A stretch of 64,000 bases of DNA, taken from assembly GCF_010731815.2 (NCBI RefSeq), contig NZ_AP022593.1:1612001-1676000 (forward strand), read 5' to 3'. Below are positions 38,120 to 46,144 of the stretch, one piece after another; position 1 is the first letter of the stretch; each line of letters begins with the position of its first letter. This DNA comes from Mycolicibacterium arabiense. GTDB taxonomy: Bacteria > Actinomycetota > Actinomycetes > Mycobacteriales > Mycobacteriaceae. The notes under the pieces were generated by a model. It did not search any database and was not told the origin of the DNA. It saw nothing but the letters and a program-made list of their open reading frames with translations. The translations under genes and the position numbers were made by a program.

Positions 38120-41100
38120 GCGGGGATGTCCGACACGTCGGCCTCGGCGGCACCGACCACGACGAGCGGCGCACCCGGGTCGACCTGGTTGCCCGCCGCC
38201 ACCAGCACGCGGGTCACCGTCCCGTCGGTCGGGGCGGTCAAGACGGTCTCCATCTTCATGGCCTCCAGTGCGAGTAGCGGCTGTCCGGCCGTGACGGGGT
38301 CACCGACGGCGACGTCGACCTTCCACACGCTCGAGGCGAACGGTGCGTCGACCCGCTGTTCGCCGTCGGCCAGGACGAGGTCGGACGTCAGAGGTACGGC
38401 TCGCGACTGCGCCCGTTCCGCACGGTCGAACTCTCCTGCCGCAGCCCAGGCGGCGCGTTCGGTGCCGAACGCAGCGGCCTGTGTCGCGCGGAACCGCGCG
38501 ATCGAGTCGGCGTTGTCGGCCAGGAACCGTTCGTGCTCGGCCAGTGAGAACGTGCCCTCGGTGATGTCGACCGACCCGCGGCCGGCGGCCAGATCGGCAC
38601 GCAGGTCCAGCAATTCGTCGGCCGACACCGGGTACCAGGAGATCCGGTCGAAGAATCGGAGCAGCCACGGGGTGCCCGCTTCGAACGGCGCCGTGTGGCG
38701 GTAACGGCTCCACACCTGCGTGGTGCGCCCGACGAATTGGTAGCCGCCGGGGCCCTCCATGCCGTATATGCACAGATAGGCCCCGCCGATGCCGACGGAG
38801 TTCTCCGCCGTCCAGGTCCTGGCCGGGTTGTACTTGGTGGTGACGAGGCGGTGCCGCGGGTCGAGCGGAGTGGCCACGGGCGCACCGAGGTACACGTCGC
38901 CCAGACCCAGGGTCAGGTACTCCGCGGCGAACACCACGTCCATCACGTCTGCCTGGGACGCCAAACCGTTGACGCGCCGGATGAATTCGATGTTCGACGG
39001 GCACCACGGTGCGTCGTCGCGCACGCCGGAGGTGTAGCGGGCGATGGCTTCCCGGGTCGCGGGATCGTCCCACGACAGCGGCAGCCGGACCGACCGGCTC
39101 GGCACGACCAGTTCCGAGGTGGCGGGGAGTTCGTCCTCCAGCTCGACGAGCAGCCCGAGTAATTTCTCGATCGATAGCCGGTCGGGGTCGACGTGGACCT
39201 GTAGCGAGCGGATGCCGGGCGTGAGGTCCCGGATGCCGTCGACCGTGCCATCGGACATCGCCGTCCGCAACGACTGGTGCAGGGCGTGCACCCGGGCCCG
39301 CAACGCGAGGTCGAGCACCATGTCGCCGTACTCGATCAGCACGTGGTCGTCGCCGTTGCGGCGGTAGGTGACGGCAGGCGCGCGGTCACCGGGGCGCCGG
39401 GCGAGCACGCCGTCGTCGCCGTCCCCCCCGGTGCGCGGCAGGACCGTCGTCATGGCGATCCGGGCCGGCACGTCGCCGACCGAAGGGGCGTCGGCCACCC
39501 GGATCGGGACGAACCGCACCGTGTCCCCGGGACGCAGCTGTCCGAGCTTCCACCGCTCGGCGGAGACCACCGTCACCGGACACGTGAACCCGCCGAGGCT
39601 GGGTCCGTCGGGCCCGAGCAGGATCGGGGTGTCCCCGGTGAAGTCGAGCGCGCCCACCGAGTAGGCGGTGTCGTGGATGTTCGAGGGGTGCAGCCCCGCC
39701 TCACCGCCGTCCGGACGCGCCCATTCGGGGCGCGGCCCCTCGAGCCGAACGCCGGTGCGCGCGGAGTTGAAGTGCACACGGTAGGGGGCGCCGTAGAGCG
39801 TCTCGACGTCGCCGCGGGTGAAGAACTCCGGTGCGCCGTGCGGTCCCTCCGTGACCGCAAGTTCCCACTCCGACGACATGGCGGGCCGCTCCCCGACCGG
39901 GATGGCGGTGCGCGTGCCCGACACCGACGGCGCCGCGCGCAGCACGTCGCCGACGACGAGTTGCCTGCCCCCGTGCCCGCCGAAGCGACCGAGGGTGAAC
40001 GTCGACGCGCTGCCGAGGTAGGCCGGCACGTCGAACCCGCCGTCGACGAGCACGTAGGTCCGCAGGCCCGTCGTCTCGGCCGCTCCCACGTCGAGCACTC
40101 CCCCGGCCGGTACCTCGACGGGCTCCCACATCGGGACCACCGCGTCGTTCACCCGCACCGTGCACTCGGCGCCCGTCACGCAGAACGTGGTCGGGTGCGT
40201 GACGCGAAGCAGGGGTCCTGAGGCCGTGCACTCCAGACCGGGTGCGCCGTAATGGTTTCCGAGCGTCTGGTTGCCGAGACGGAACGACAGGTCGTCCATC
40301 GGCCCGCTGGGGGGAACGCCGACGTCCCACATGCCCACTCGGCCGGGGAGGTCCTGCACCGTCGTCATCAGGCCAGGACGGTCGACGGTGATGCGAGGTC
40401 TCGGATCGCTGACGTCGGCGAGCGTAGCGGTGCTGTGCGTCGCCGCGCGGACGTCGGCGCGGTCGATCGAGGCACGCAGCATCCCGACGTTGACCTCGAT
40501 GCCGTGCAGCACGGTGTCGTCGAGCGCGGCGCCCAGTGCGTCGAGCGCCTCGTCGCGATCGGCGCCCGTCGTGATGACCTTGGCGAGCAGCGGGTCGTAG
40601 AAAGCAGAGACCTCGGTGCCGTCGTCGACCCAGGTGTCGACGCGCACCCCAGCCTGGCCGGGGAACGCGACGGAGGTGAGCGTGCCCGTGCTCGGGCGGT
40701 AGTCACGTGCCGGGTCCTCGGCGTACACGCGTGCCTCGACGGCATGGCCACGCACGGGCACCTCGCCGTCGGGGTGGGCGTCGAGCAGGCCGCGCTCGCC
40801 GCGCGCGAGGCGGAACATCCAGCCCGCCAGGTCGATACCCGTGACCGCCTCGGTCACCGGGTGCTCCACCTGCAGCCGCGCGTTGACCTCGAGGAAGGAC
40901 GCCTCACGGCGCTCGGCGTCGTAGACGAACTCCACGGTGCCCGCCGAGCGATAGGCGACCGACCCGGCGAGCGCGCGTGACGACGAATGCAGAAGTGCGC
41001 GAACGTCGTCCGGCAGGCCCGGTGCCGGGGCCTCCTCGATCACCTTCTGGTTGCGGCGTTGCAGTGAGCAGTCGCGGTCGCCGAGGGACACCACCCGCCC

Positions 41101-41784
41101 CGACCCGTCGCCGAAGATCTGCACCTCGACGTGGCGGGCACGCTCCACGAACCGCTCGACGAACACGCCCGCCGACCCGAAGCTGCGCTCGGCCAGGCGG
41201 GTGACGCGGTCGAAGGCCGCGCGCAGCTCGGCGGCGCTCCGGCACACCTGCATGCCGATGCCGCCGCCACCGCCGGTCGCCTTGAGCATCACCGGGTAGC
41301 CGATGGTGTCGGCGGCGGCGACCGCGTCGGCGGAACCGTCGAGCAGGTCCGAACCTGCGAAGACCGGCACGCCCGCAGCCATGGCCGCGGCACGGGCGGT
41401 GTGCTTGGTGCCGAACACGCGCAGCTGGTGTGGTGTCGGTCCGACGAACGTCAGGCCGGCGTCTTCGACCATGTCGGCGAAATCGGCGTCCTCGGAGAGG
41501 AAGCCGTATCCCGGATGGATCATGCCGGCGCCGGACGCCAGCGCCGCTGCGACGATGGCGTCGGCACGTAGGTAGCTCTCGCTCGGCGCGGCGGGGCCCA
41601 GTCGCACGGCGTGGTCGGCGAGCAGGACGTGCGGCGAGCCGCGGTCGGCGTCGGAGAAGACCGCCACGGTGCGCAGGCCCAGCAATTGGGCCGCGCGCAC
41701 CAGCCGGACGGCGATCTCGCCGCGGTTGGCGACGAGGACGGTGCCGGCCGACTGCTCCTCGCCCGAGCGCTCGTCGGTGCTCAT
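38116..41784 (-). CDS. Biotin-dependent urea/guanidine carboxylase
   Basis: A 1222-aa single-chain carboxylase. An N-terminal biotin carboxylase (VLVANRGEIAVRLVRAAQ; ATP-grasp GGGGGIGMQV; EVNARLQVEHPVTE) is followed by the KipA/AHS2 domain (~485-780) and the KipI/AHS1 domain (~800-1080). The C-terminal biotinyl domain has Lys1177 in LALEAMKMETVL. It uses ATP and bicarbonate to carboxylate urea to allophanate. Close relatives with paired DUF1989 genes, as here, act on guanidine. The two activities cannot be separated by eye. It is linked by 4-bp overlaps to genes on both sides. Confidence 0.93.
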   Translation of the reverse strand: MSTDERSGEEQSAGTVLVANRGEIAVRLVRAAQLLGLRTVAVFSDADRGSPHVLLADHAVRLGPAAPSESYLRADAIVAAALASGAGMIHPGYGFLSEDADFADMVEDAGLTFVGPTPHQLRVFGTKHTARAAAMAAGVPVFAGSDLLDGSADAVAAADTIGYPVMLKATGGGGGIGMQVCRSAAELRAAFDRVTRLAERSFGSAGVFVERFVERARHVEVQIFGDGSGRVVSLGDRDCSLQRRNQKVIEEAPAPGLPDDVRALLHSSSRALAGSVAYRSAGTVEFVYDAERREASFLEVNARLQVEHPVTEAVTGIDLAGWMFRLARGERGLLDAHPDGEVPVRGHAVEARVYAEDPARDYRPSTGTLTSVAFPGQAGVRVDTWVDDGTEVSAFYDPLLAKVITTGADRDEALDALGAALDDTVLHGIEVNVGMLRASIDRADVRAATHSTATLADVSDPRPRITVDRPGLMTTVQDLPGRVGMWDVGVPPSGPMDDLSFRLGNQTLGNHYGAPGLECTASGPLLRVTHPTTFCVTGAECTVRVNDAVVPMWEPVEVPAGGVLDVGAAETTGLRTYVLVDGGFDVPAYLGSASTFTLGRFGGHGGRQLVVGDVLRAAPSVSGTRTAIPVGERPAMSSEWELAVTEGPHGAPEFFTRGDVETLYGAPYRVHFNSARTGVRLEGPRPEWARPDGGEAGLHPSNIHDTAYSVGALDFTGDTPILLGPDGPSLGGFTCPVTVVSAERWKLGQLRPGDTVRFVPIRVADAPSVGDVPARIAMTTVLPRTGGDGDDGVLARRPGDRAPAVTYRRNGDDHVLIEYGDMVLDLALRARVHALHQSLRTAMSDGTVDGIRDLTPGIRSLQVHVDPDRLSIEKLLGLLVELEDELPATSELVVPSRSVRLPLSWDDPATREAIARYTSGVRDDAPWCPSNIEFIRRVNGLASQADVMDVVFAAEYLTLGLGDVYLGAPVATPLDPRHRLVTTKYNPARTWTAENSVGIGGAYLCIYGMEGPGGYQFVGRTTQVWSRYRHTAPFEAGTPWLLRFFDRISWYPVSADELLDLRADLAAGRGSVDITEGTFSLAEHERFLADNADSIARFRATQAAAFGTERAAWAAAGEFDRAERAQSRAVPLTSDLVLADGEQRVDAPFASSVWKVDVAVGDPVTAGQPLLALEAMKMETVLTAPTDGTVTRVLVAAGNQVDPGAPLVVVGAAEADVSDIPA

Positions 41785-42419
41785 TCTGCGCCCGGTCGGG
41801 TGACGATCATCCGCACCGGCGTCGGGTCGAATGCGTTGCACGGGTTGTTGATCTGCGGGCAGTTCGACACCAGCACCAGGGTGTCGACGTCGGCGCGCAG
41901 CGCGACGCGCTTGCCCGGACCCGACAGTCCGTCGACGATGCCCAGGGCGCCGTCCGGGTCGACCGGCACGTTCATGAACCAGTTGATGTTGCTCGCCAGG
42001 TCGCGCGCCCCGAGGCCGTACCGGGCGCCTTCGAGCAGGAAGTTCTCCATGCAGCCGTGCTGGGCACGGGTGTGCTGGCCGTAGCGCAGCGTGTTGGACT
42101 CCTTCGAGCACGCTCCGCCGAGGGTGTCGTGCACGCCCACTTCGTCGTCGACCACCGTCATCAGTGCCGCACCGGTGTCGGCCCGCAGTACCGACCCGGT
42201 GGTCAGCGCGATGCGGCCCTGTCTGCTGATGGTCTCCTGCGCGGAGTACCGCACCGACGTGTCGGCTGCGGCATACAGCAGACAGTCCACGGCCTGGTTG
42301 CCTGCGAGGTCGACGATCGTGAGTACGTCGCCGGCTTTCACCACCGCCGACCAGGACGCCCGCGCGGGGACTGTCTGGTCGAGAACCACGGCGCCGGGCA
42401 CGAGCGCGGGGGCGGTCAC
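41781..42419 (-). CDS. DUF1989 urea-amidolyase-associated protein 2 (possible carboxyguanidine deiminase subunit)
   Basis: A 212-aa DUF1989 protein. IVDLAGNQAVDCLLYAA (~45), HDTLGGACSKESNTLRYG (~105) with a conserved Cys, NWFMNVPVDPDG and the terminal VSNCPQINNPCNAFDP metal/Cys motif are visible. In guanidine-degrading bacteria the UAAP1/UAAP2 pair forms the deiminase turning carboxyguanidine into allophanate. The GTG start overlaps the UAAP1 stop by 4 bp, and the stop overlaps the carboxylase ATG likewise. Confidence 0.88.
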   Translation of the reverse strand: MTAPALVPGAVVLDQTVPARASWSAVVKAGDVLTIVDLAGNQAVDCLLYAAADTSVRYSAQETISRQGRIALTTGSVLRADTGAALMTVVDDEVGVHDTLGGACSKESNTLRYGQHTRAQHGCMENFLLEGARYGLGARDLASNINWFMNVPVDPDGALGIVDGLSGPGKRVALRADVDTLVLVSNCPQINNPCNAFDPTPVRMIVTRPGAE

Positions 42420-43276
42420 AGGACGCCCCGTGCGATCAGGTCGGCGTCGGTGTTCGCCAGTGCCTGAACGTGTTCCGGGCCGAGCGGGCCGACCAGTTCG
42501 GTGAGGCGACCGAGGTCGTCGTCGGCCGACCAGGCGTGCACCCGCAGCGGTGAGCACGTGAACTGCGGCCGCGGATCCAGCGGATGAGCCGTGTTGGCCA
42601 GCAGCACGATCGCGTCGACGTGCAGCAGCAGGTCGACGGCCGTGTCCGGCCCGGCCGAACCGGTCCAGCGCAGGCTCCCGTCGACGTCGACGCGCACACC
42701 CTTGAAGAACGACAGCGACGGGGGCAGATCTCGTTGCGAGAGACCGTGTTTGAGTGCGCCGAGGAGGAGCAGCTCCCGCCCGGCGGGCGACGGGGATTCT
42801 GGCGCCGAGGCACCGTAGCGGGCCAGGTTGCCCTCTCCGGTGGTGGTGCCCGCGAGTGCGTCGTGCGCCGTCGAGGTGTCGGCGACGATGGTCGCCAGGA
42901 CGCGGCCGAAGCCACTGAGCAGCGGATGCCCCGTCGACGGGTAGGCCTGCCATGGGACCTTGACGGTGTCGGCGATGTTGAGCCGCTCGTGGGGCGCGTC
43001 GGCGCGATGCAGGAGTAGGTGCGCACATGCGTCGCCAAAGGGGTCGGCCAGGCGGATGCGGGTGCCGCGGGCCAGCACAGCCGTCGAATAGCCGCCCGAG
43101 GCAACGACTTCCGACCACACCAGGCGGTCGGCCGGGACGTCGGCGGGCACCGTGGTGCTGGCCGTGGCGGGCACGTGGCGCATCTCGTCCACCGTGCGTC
43201 CGTGCTGGGCGCGGGCATGGGCCTTCGCGCCGGCGGTCGTCGCCGTACTCGTGACGGTGGTCAGGTCGCTGGTCAC
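42416..43276 (-). CDS. DUF1989 urea-amidolyase-associated protein 1 (possible carboxyguanidine deiminase subunit)
   Basis: A 286-aa DUF1989 protein and first gene of the carboxylase operon. After a variable 40-residue lead it shows LADPFGDACAHLLLHRADAPHERLNIADTVK (conserved Asp/Cys/His), then HDALAGTTTGEGN and SLSFFKGVRVDVDGSL. It probably forms a heteromer with UAAP2. The start lies 25 bp from an AmtR-type palindrome and 64 bp from a GlnR-like element. A urea-only role is possible, but DUF1989 pairs are not needed for urea breakdown. Confidence 0.88.
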   Translation of the reverse strand: MTSDLTTVTSTATTAGAKAHARAQHGRTVDEMRHVPATASTTVPADVPADRLVWSEVVASGGYSTAVLARGTRIRLADPFGDACAHLLLHRADAPHERLNIADTVKVPWQAYPSTGHPLLSGFGRVLATIVADTSTAHDALAGTTTGEGNLARYGASAPESPSPAGRELLLLGALKHGLSQRDLPPSLSFFKGVRVDVDGSLRWTGSAGPDTAVDLLLHVDAIVLLANTAHPLDPRPQFTCSPLRVHAWSADDDLGRLTELVGPLGPEHVQALANTDADLIARGVL

Positions 43277-43300
43277 ACCACACTCCCGGTTCGACTATTT

Positions 43301-43314
43301 CTGTCGGTTGATAG
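43301..43314. promoter_or_regulatory. AmtR-type box 3 (carboxylase operon side)
   Basis: CTGTC-GGTT-GATAG, one base away from the CTGTC-N4-GACAG operator, 25 bp upstream of the UAAP1 start. Like box 1 it is followed by AGTTTTC-type sequence. Confidence 0.7.
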
Positions 43315-43339
43315 TTTTCGCCTCCCAGCAGCGCCGGTG

Positions 43340-43355
43340 GTTGCCCGCGTGTAAC
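43340..43355. promoter_or_regulatory. Possible GlnR element 2
   Basis: On the minus strand this reads GTTAC-ACGCGG-GCAAC, a full match to the GTnAC-N6-GnAAC form of GlnR sites. It is oriented toward the carboxylase operon and starts 39 bp from box 3, the same offset as element 1 from box 1. Confidence 0.55.
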
Positions 43356-43395
43356 CGATCACGCGGACTGCGTTAACAACGAGAGACGGGTGTGT

Positions 43396-43409
43396 CTGTC
43401 ATGTGACAG
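43396..43409. promoter_or_regulatory. AmtR-type box 4 (YciI side)
   Basis: CTGTC-ATGT-GACAG, an exact operator match, 95 bp from box 3 and 41 bp before the YciI-like gene start. Confidence 0.8.
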
Positions 43410-43449
43410 GTATTCGGTCGCCCCGGCGCTGGGCCGATAGGGTGATCGC

Positions 43450-43725
43450 GTGTTCCACGTCCTCACGCTGACCTATGTGCAACCACTCGACGTCATCGAT
43501 CAGACGCGACCGGCCCACCTCGAGTGGATCGACGCTGAGATCGCGTCCGGCCGCCTGATCCTGGCCGGCCGGCAGGAATCGGGCGCTGGTGGCGTGCTGG
43601 TCACCGGAGACATCACCGCCGAGGAGGCCGACGACCTGATCGCGAACGACCCGTACCAACTGGCGGGCCTCGTCGACTACGAGCGGGTCGGCTTCAACGC
43701 CGGGAAGCGTGCGCCAGGTCTCTGA
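43450..43725 (+). CDS. YciI-like protein
   Basis: A 91-aa YciI-family protein with a GTG start. The conserved HLEWIDAEIASGRLILAGRQ region contains the family His, and later comes ITAEEADDLIANDPYQLAGLVDYE with the characteristic acidic residues. YciI folds as a ferredoxin-like dimer and is sometimes an enzyme accessory domain. Function unknown. It lies divergently from the carboxylase operon with an AmtR-type box 41 bp upstream, so it may belong to the same regulon. Confidence 0.85.
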   Translation: MFHVLTLTYVQPLDVIDQTRPAHLEWIDAEIASGRLILAGRQESGAGGVLVTGDITAEEADDLIANDPYQLAGLVDYERVGFNAGKRAPGL

Positions 43726-43826
43726 CGCGCGAGACCAGCCGAAACGCGCGATCATGGTGACGCGGGATTAAACCCGGGACGTGGGCCGTTGGACCGGCCG
43801 GAAGGGCTCGATGCTGCGCCCATAAT

Positions 43827-43860
43827 CATTACCTTTGCTAAACGTCACAGCGAAGTAATG
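43827..43860. promoter_or_regulatory. Imperfect inverted repeat upstream of adhC
   Basis: CATTAC...GTAATG ends with further near-complementary bases inside (CTTTGCT against AGCGAAG). It lies 35 bp before the adhC ATG. It could be an operator or a 5'-leader hairpin; the binder is unknown. Confidence 0.45.
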
Positions 43861-43894
43861 TTTGCCAGACGATACGAAGAGGCACTTGGGAGAC

Positions 43895-44950
43895 ATGACC
43901 ACAACCGTTAACGCATACGCCGCGACCGCAGCCTGGGGCGCGGACGCACCGCTGACCAAGACCACCATCGAGCGCCGCGACGTCGGCCCGAACGAGGTGT
44001 CGATCGACATCAAGTTCGCCGGCATCTGCCACTCGGACCTGCACACCGTCAGCGGCGAATGGGGCAAGGTGAAGTACCCGATGGTCCCCGGTCACGAGAT
44101 CGCGGGCATCGTCACAGAGGTCGGCTCCGACGTCACGAAGTACGCCGTCGGCGACCGCGTCGGCGTGGGCTGCTTCGTGGACTCTTGCCGCGAGTGCGAG
44201 TACTGCCAGGCCGGCGAGGAGCAGTACTGCAACAACCCCGGCATGATCGGCACCTACAACGGCGTCGGCCGCGACGGTCAGCCCACCCAGGGCGGCTACA
44301 GCGATGCCATCGTCGTCGACGAGAACTACGTATTGCGCATCCCCGACTCGATCGAGTTGGACAAGGCGGCCCCGCTGCTGTGCGCCGGCATCACCACCTA
44401 CTCACCGCTGCACCACTGGGGCGCAGGCCCCGGCAAGCGCGTCGCGGTGATCGGCCTCGGCGGCCTCGGCCACCTCGGCGTGAAGATCGCCAAGGCGATG
44501 GGCGCAGAGGTCGCCGTGCTGAGCCAGTCGCTCAAGAAGATGGAGGACGGCCTGCGGCTCGGCGCGTCCGAGTACTACGCGACCAGCGATCCCGACACGT
44601 TCAAGAAGCTTCGCGGTTCGTTCGACCTCATCCTGAATACGGTGTCGGCGAACCTCGACATGGCCGACTACCTGGGCCTGCTCAAGCTCGACGGCACGCT
44701 GGTCGAGCTGGGCATGCCGGAGAACCCGATGCCCGTGCCCGCCGGCGCGCTGATCTTCGGCCGCAAGAGCCTGTCGGGCTCATTGATCGGCGGCATCCGC
44801 GAGACGCAGGAGATGCTCGACTTCTGCGCCGAGCACGACGTGACCCCGGAGATCGAGGTCATCGAGGCGTCGTACGTGAACGAGGCCTACCAGCGCATGC
44901 TCGCCAGCGACGTGCGCTACCGCTTCGTGATCGACAACTCGACGCTGTAA
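43895..44950 (+). CDS. adhC: Zinc-dependent alcohol dehydrogenase AdhC (NADP-type)
   Basis: A 351-aa medium-chain dehydrogenase. Catalytic zinc ligands: Cys in GICHSDLHT (~residue 48), His/Glu in PGHEIAGIV (~68) and a Cys near 170 in [12 protein letters not shown]. The structural zinc site is [15 protein letters not shown] (~102-116). The nucleotide motif is [18 protein letters not shown] (~183). It is of the cinnamyl-alcohol-dehydrogenase type that uses NADPH to reduce aldehydes. It matches Rv3045, which directly follows fecB in M. tuberculosis. ATG at 43895 is preceded by GGGAG. Confidence 0.93.
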   Translation: MTTTVNAYAATAAWGADAPLTKTTIERRDVGPNEVSIDIKFAGICHSDLHTVSGEWGKVKYPMVPGHEIAGIVTEVGSDVTKYAVGDRVGVGCFVDSCRECEYCQAGEEQYCNNPGMIGTYNGVGRDGQPTQGGYSDAIVVDENYVLRIPDSIELDKAAPLLCAGITTYSPLHHWGAGPGKRVAVIGLGGLGHLGVKIAKAMGAEVAVLSQSLKKMEDGLRLGASEYYATSDPDTFKKLRGSFDLILNTVSANLDMADYLGLLKLDGTLVELGMPENPMPVPAGALIFGRKSLSGSLIGGIRETQEMLDFCAEHDVTPEIEVIEASYVNEAYQRMLASDVRYRFVIDNSTL

Positions 44951-44958
44951 CCGACTCG

Positions 44959-45004
44959 ACGACGACGCGGGCGGGCCTCACCGGAGCCCCGCCCGCGTCG
45001 TCGT
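44959..45004. terminator. Bidirectional hairpin between convergent dehydrogenase genes
   Basis: A perfect 17-bp stem (ACGACGACGCGGGCGGG and its complement) with a 12-nt loop, starting 9 bp after the adhC stop and ending 10 bp before the stop of the opposite gene. It can serve both strands. Confidence 0.8.
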
Positions 45005-45013
45005 TTGGTTGCC

Positions 45014-46057
45014 TTAGCGCAACCCGGCCATGTCCAGGCTGAAGCGGAACTCGACGTCGTTGCGCGCCAATCGATCGAAGGCGTCGCCAACAGCGGAGGC
45101 GGGCACCACCTCGACGTCGGCGGTGATGCCGTGTCGGCCGCAGAACTCGAGCATTCGCCGCGTCGCGGGCCTCCCACCACCGCCTGCGACTGTGAGGTTG
45201 CGCCCGAGCATGGCCAGCGGGTTGATCGACGTCGGGTCCAAGGCGCCCACCAGACACAGCGTGCCGCCGAACTTCAGGGCCATCGTGTAGCCGGAGACGT
45301 CGTGGGCGACGGCCACGGTGTCGATGATGAAGTCGTAGCGGCTCCGCGCCTCGGCCATCTGCTCCTCGTCGGTGGACACGACCACCTGCCGCACCCCGAG
45401 CCGCCGTGCCGCGTCGGCCTTGCTCGGTGACGTCGTGAACAGGTCGACCTCGGCGCCGAGGGCCGCGGCGAACTTGACCGCGAGATGGCCGAGGCCACCC
45501 AGCCCGACGACACCGACCGTCATGCCCGGCCCAATCGCCCACTGCTCCAGCGGTTCCCACACTGTGACGCCCGCGCACATCAGTGGTGCCACGCCGGCCG
45601 GATCGAGACCCTCGGGCAGGCGGTAGACGAATCCCTCGGTCACGACGTACTCCGTCGAGTACGCACCGTGGGTGGGCCGGCCGTCGCGCCGGTCGACACC
45701 GCCATAGGTGAGAGTGGGGAACTCCACGCAGAACTGCTCGTGCCCGCCGACGCACATGTCGCACACCCCGCACGAGTCCACGATGTTGCCGACCGCGACG
45801 GCGTCACCGACGGCGAAGTCGCGCACGGCATCCCCGATCTCGGCCACCTCACCGACGAATTCGTGGCCCGGTACCAGCGGAAAGACGTTGCCGTAGGCGG
45901 GTTCTCCATGCCAGGCGTGCAGGTCGGTATGGCACACGCCGCAGTGGGTGATCCGCACTGCGACGTCGTCGGGGCGCAGATCGCGCCGCTCGAACTCCCA
46001 TTCGGCCAACGGCTGGTCGGCCGCGGAGGCGGCCAGTCCTCGTACTCGTCGCGCCAT
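45014..46057 (-). CDS. Zinc-dependent alcohol dehydrogenase (second AdhC-type)
   Basis: A 347-aa medium-chain dehydrogenase with the same layout as its neighbour: CGVCHTDLHAW, PGHEFVGEVAEIG, structural zinc CGVCDMCVGGHEQFC (~95-110), [18 protein letters not shown] (~180). It has diverged clearly from the adhC product, so it is a distinct paralogue rather than a recent duplication. GGAG lies 5 nt before the ATG. Two copies of a GACCA-N2-TGGTC-like operator lie between it and the divergent TetR gene, so its expression is probably inducible. Confidence 0.92.
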   Translation of the reverse strand: MARRVRGLAASAADQPLAEWEFERRDLRPDDVAVRITHCGVCHTDLHAWHGEPAYGNVFPLVPGHEFVGEVAEIGDAVRDFAVGDAVAVGNIVDSCGVCDMCVGGHEQFCVEFPTLTYGGVDRRDGRPTHGAYSTEYVVTEGFVYRLPEGLDPAGVAPLMCAGVTVWEPLEQWAIGPGMTVGVVGLGGLGHLAVKFAAALGAEVDLFTTSPSKADAARRLGVRQVVVSTDEEQMAEARSRYDFIIDTVAVAHDVSGYTMALKFGGTLCLVGALDPTSINPLAMLGRNLTVAGGGGRPATRRMLEFCGRHGITADVEVVPASAVGDAFDRLARNDVEFRFSLDMAGLR

Positions 46058-46075
46058 CGTCACTCCATCCGAATA

Positions 46076-46087
46076 AACCAACTAGTC
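46076..46087. promoter_or_regulatory. Candidate TetR operator, copy 1 (ADH side)
   Basis: AACCAACTAGTC differs at two positions from copy 2 and overlaps the region where the ADH promoter should be. Confidence 0.5.
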
Positions 46088-46116
46088 TGTTTTAGAGTAC
46101 GCCGCTTCGCGATAAA

Positions 46117-46128
46117 GACCAACTGGTC
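46117..46128. promoter_or_regulatory. Candidate TetR operator, copy 2 (tetR side)
   Basis: GACCA-AC-TGGTC, a perfect 5+2+5 inverted repeat 17 bp before the TetR gene ATG and 41 bp (about four helical turns) from copy 1. Confidence 0.65.
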
Positions 46129-46144
46129 GGTTTACACTCGACGG

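Noticed and set aside
36914..38704. Plus-strand 500+ codon frame opposite the allophanate hydrolase gene
   Set aside because: Mirror frame of atzF and the carboxylase end without recognisable motifs or ribosome site.
43277..43449. ykkC guanidine-I riboswitch upstream of the DUF1989/carboxylase operon
   Set aside because: Looked for because of the guanidine hypothesis; the 173-bp gap holds AmtR/GlnR-type sites but no conserved ykkC core that I can recognise.
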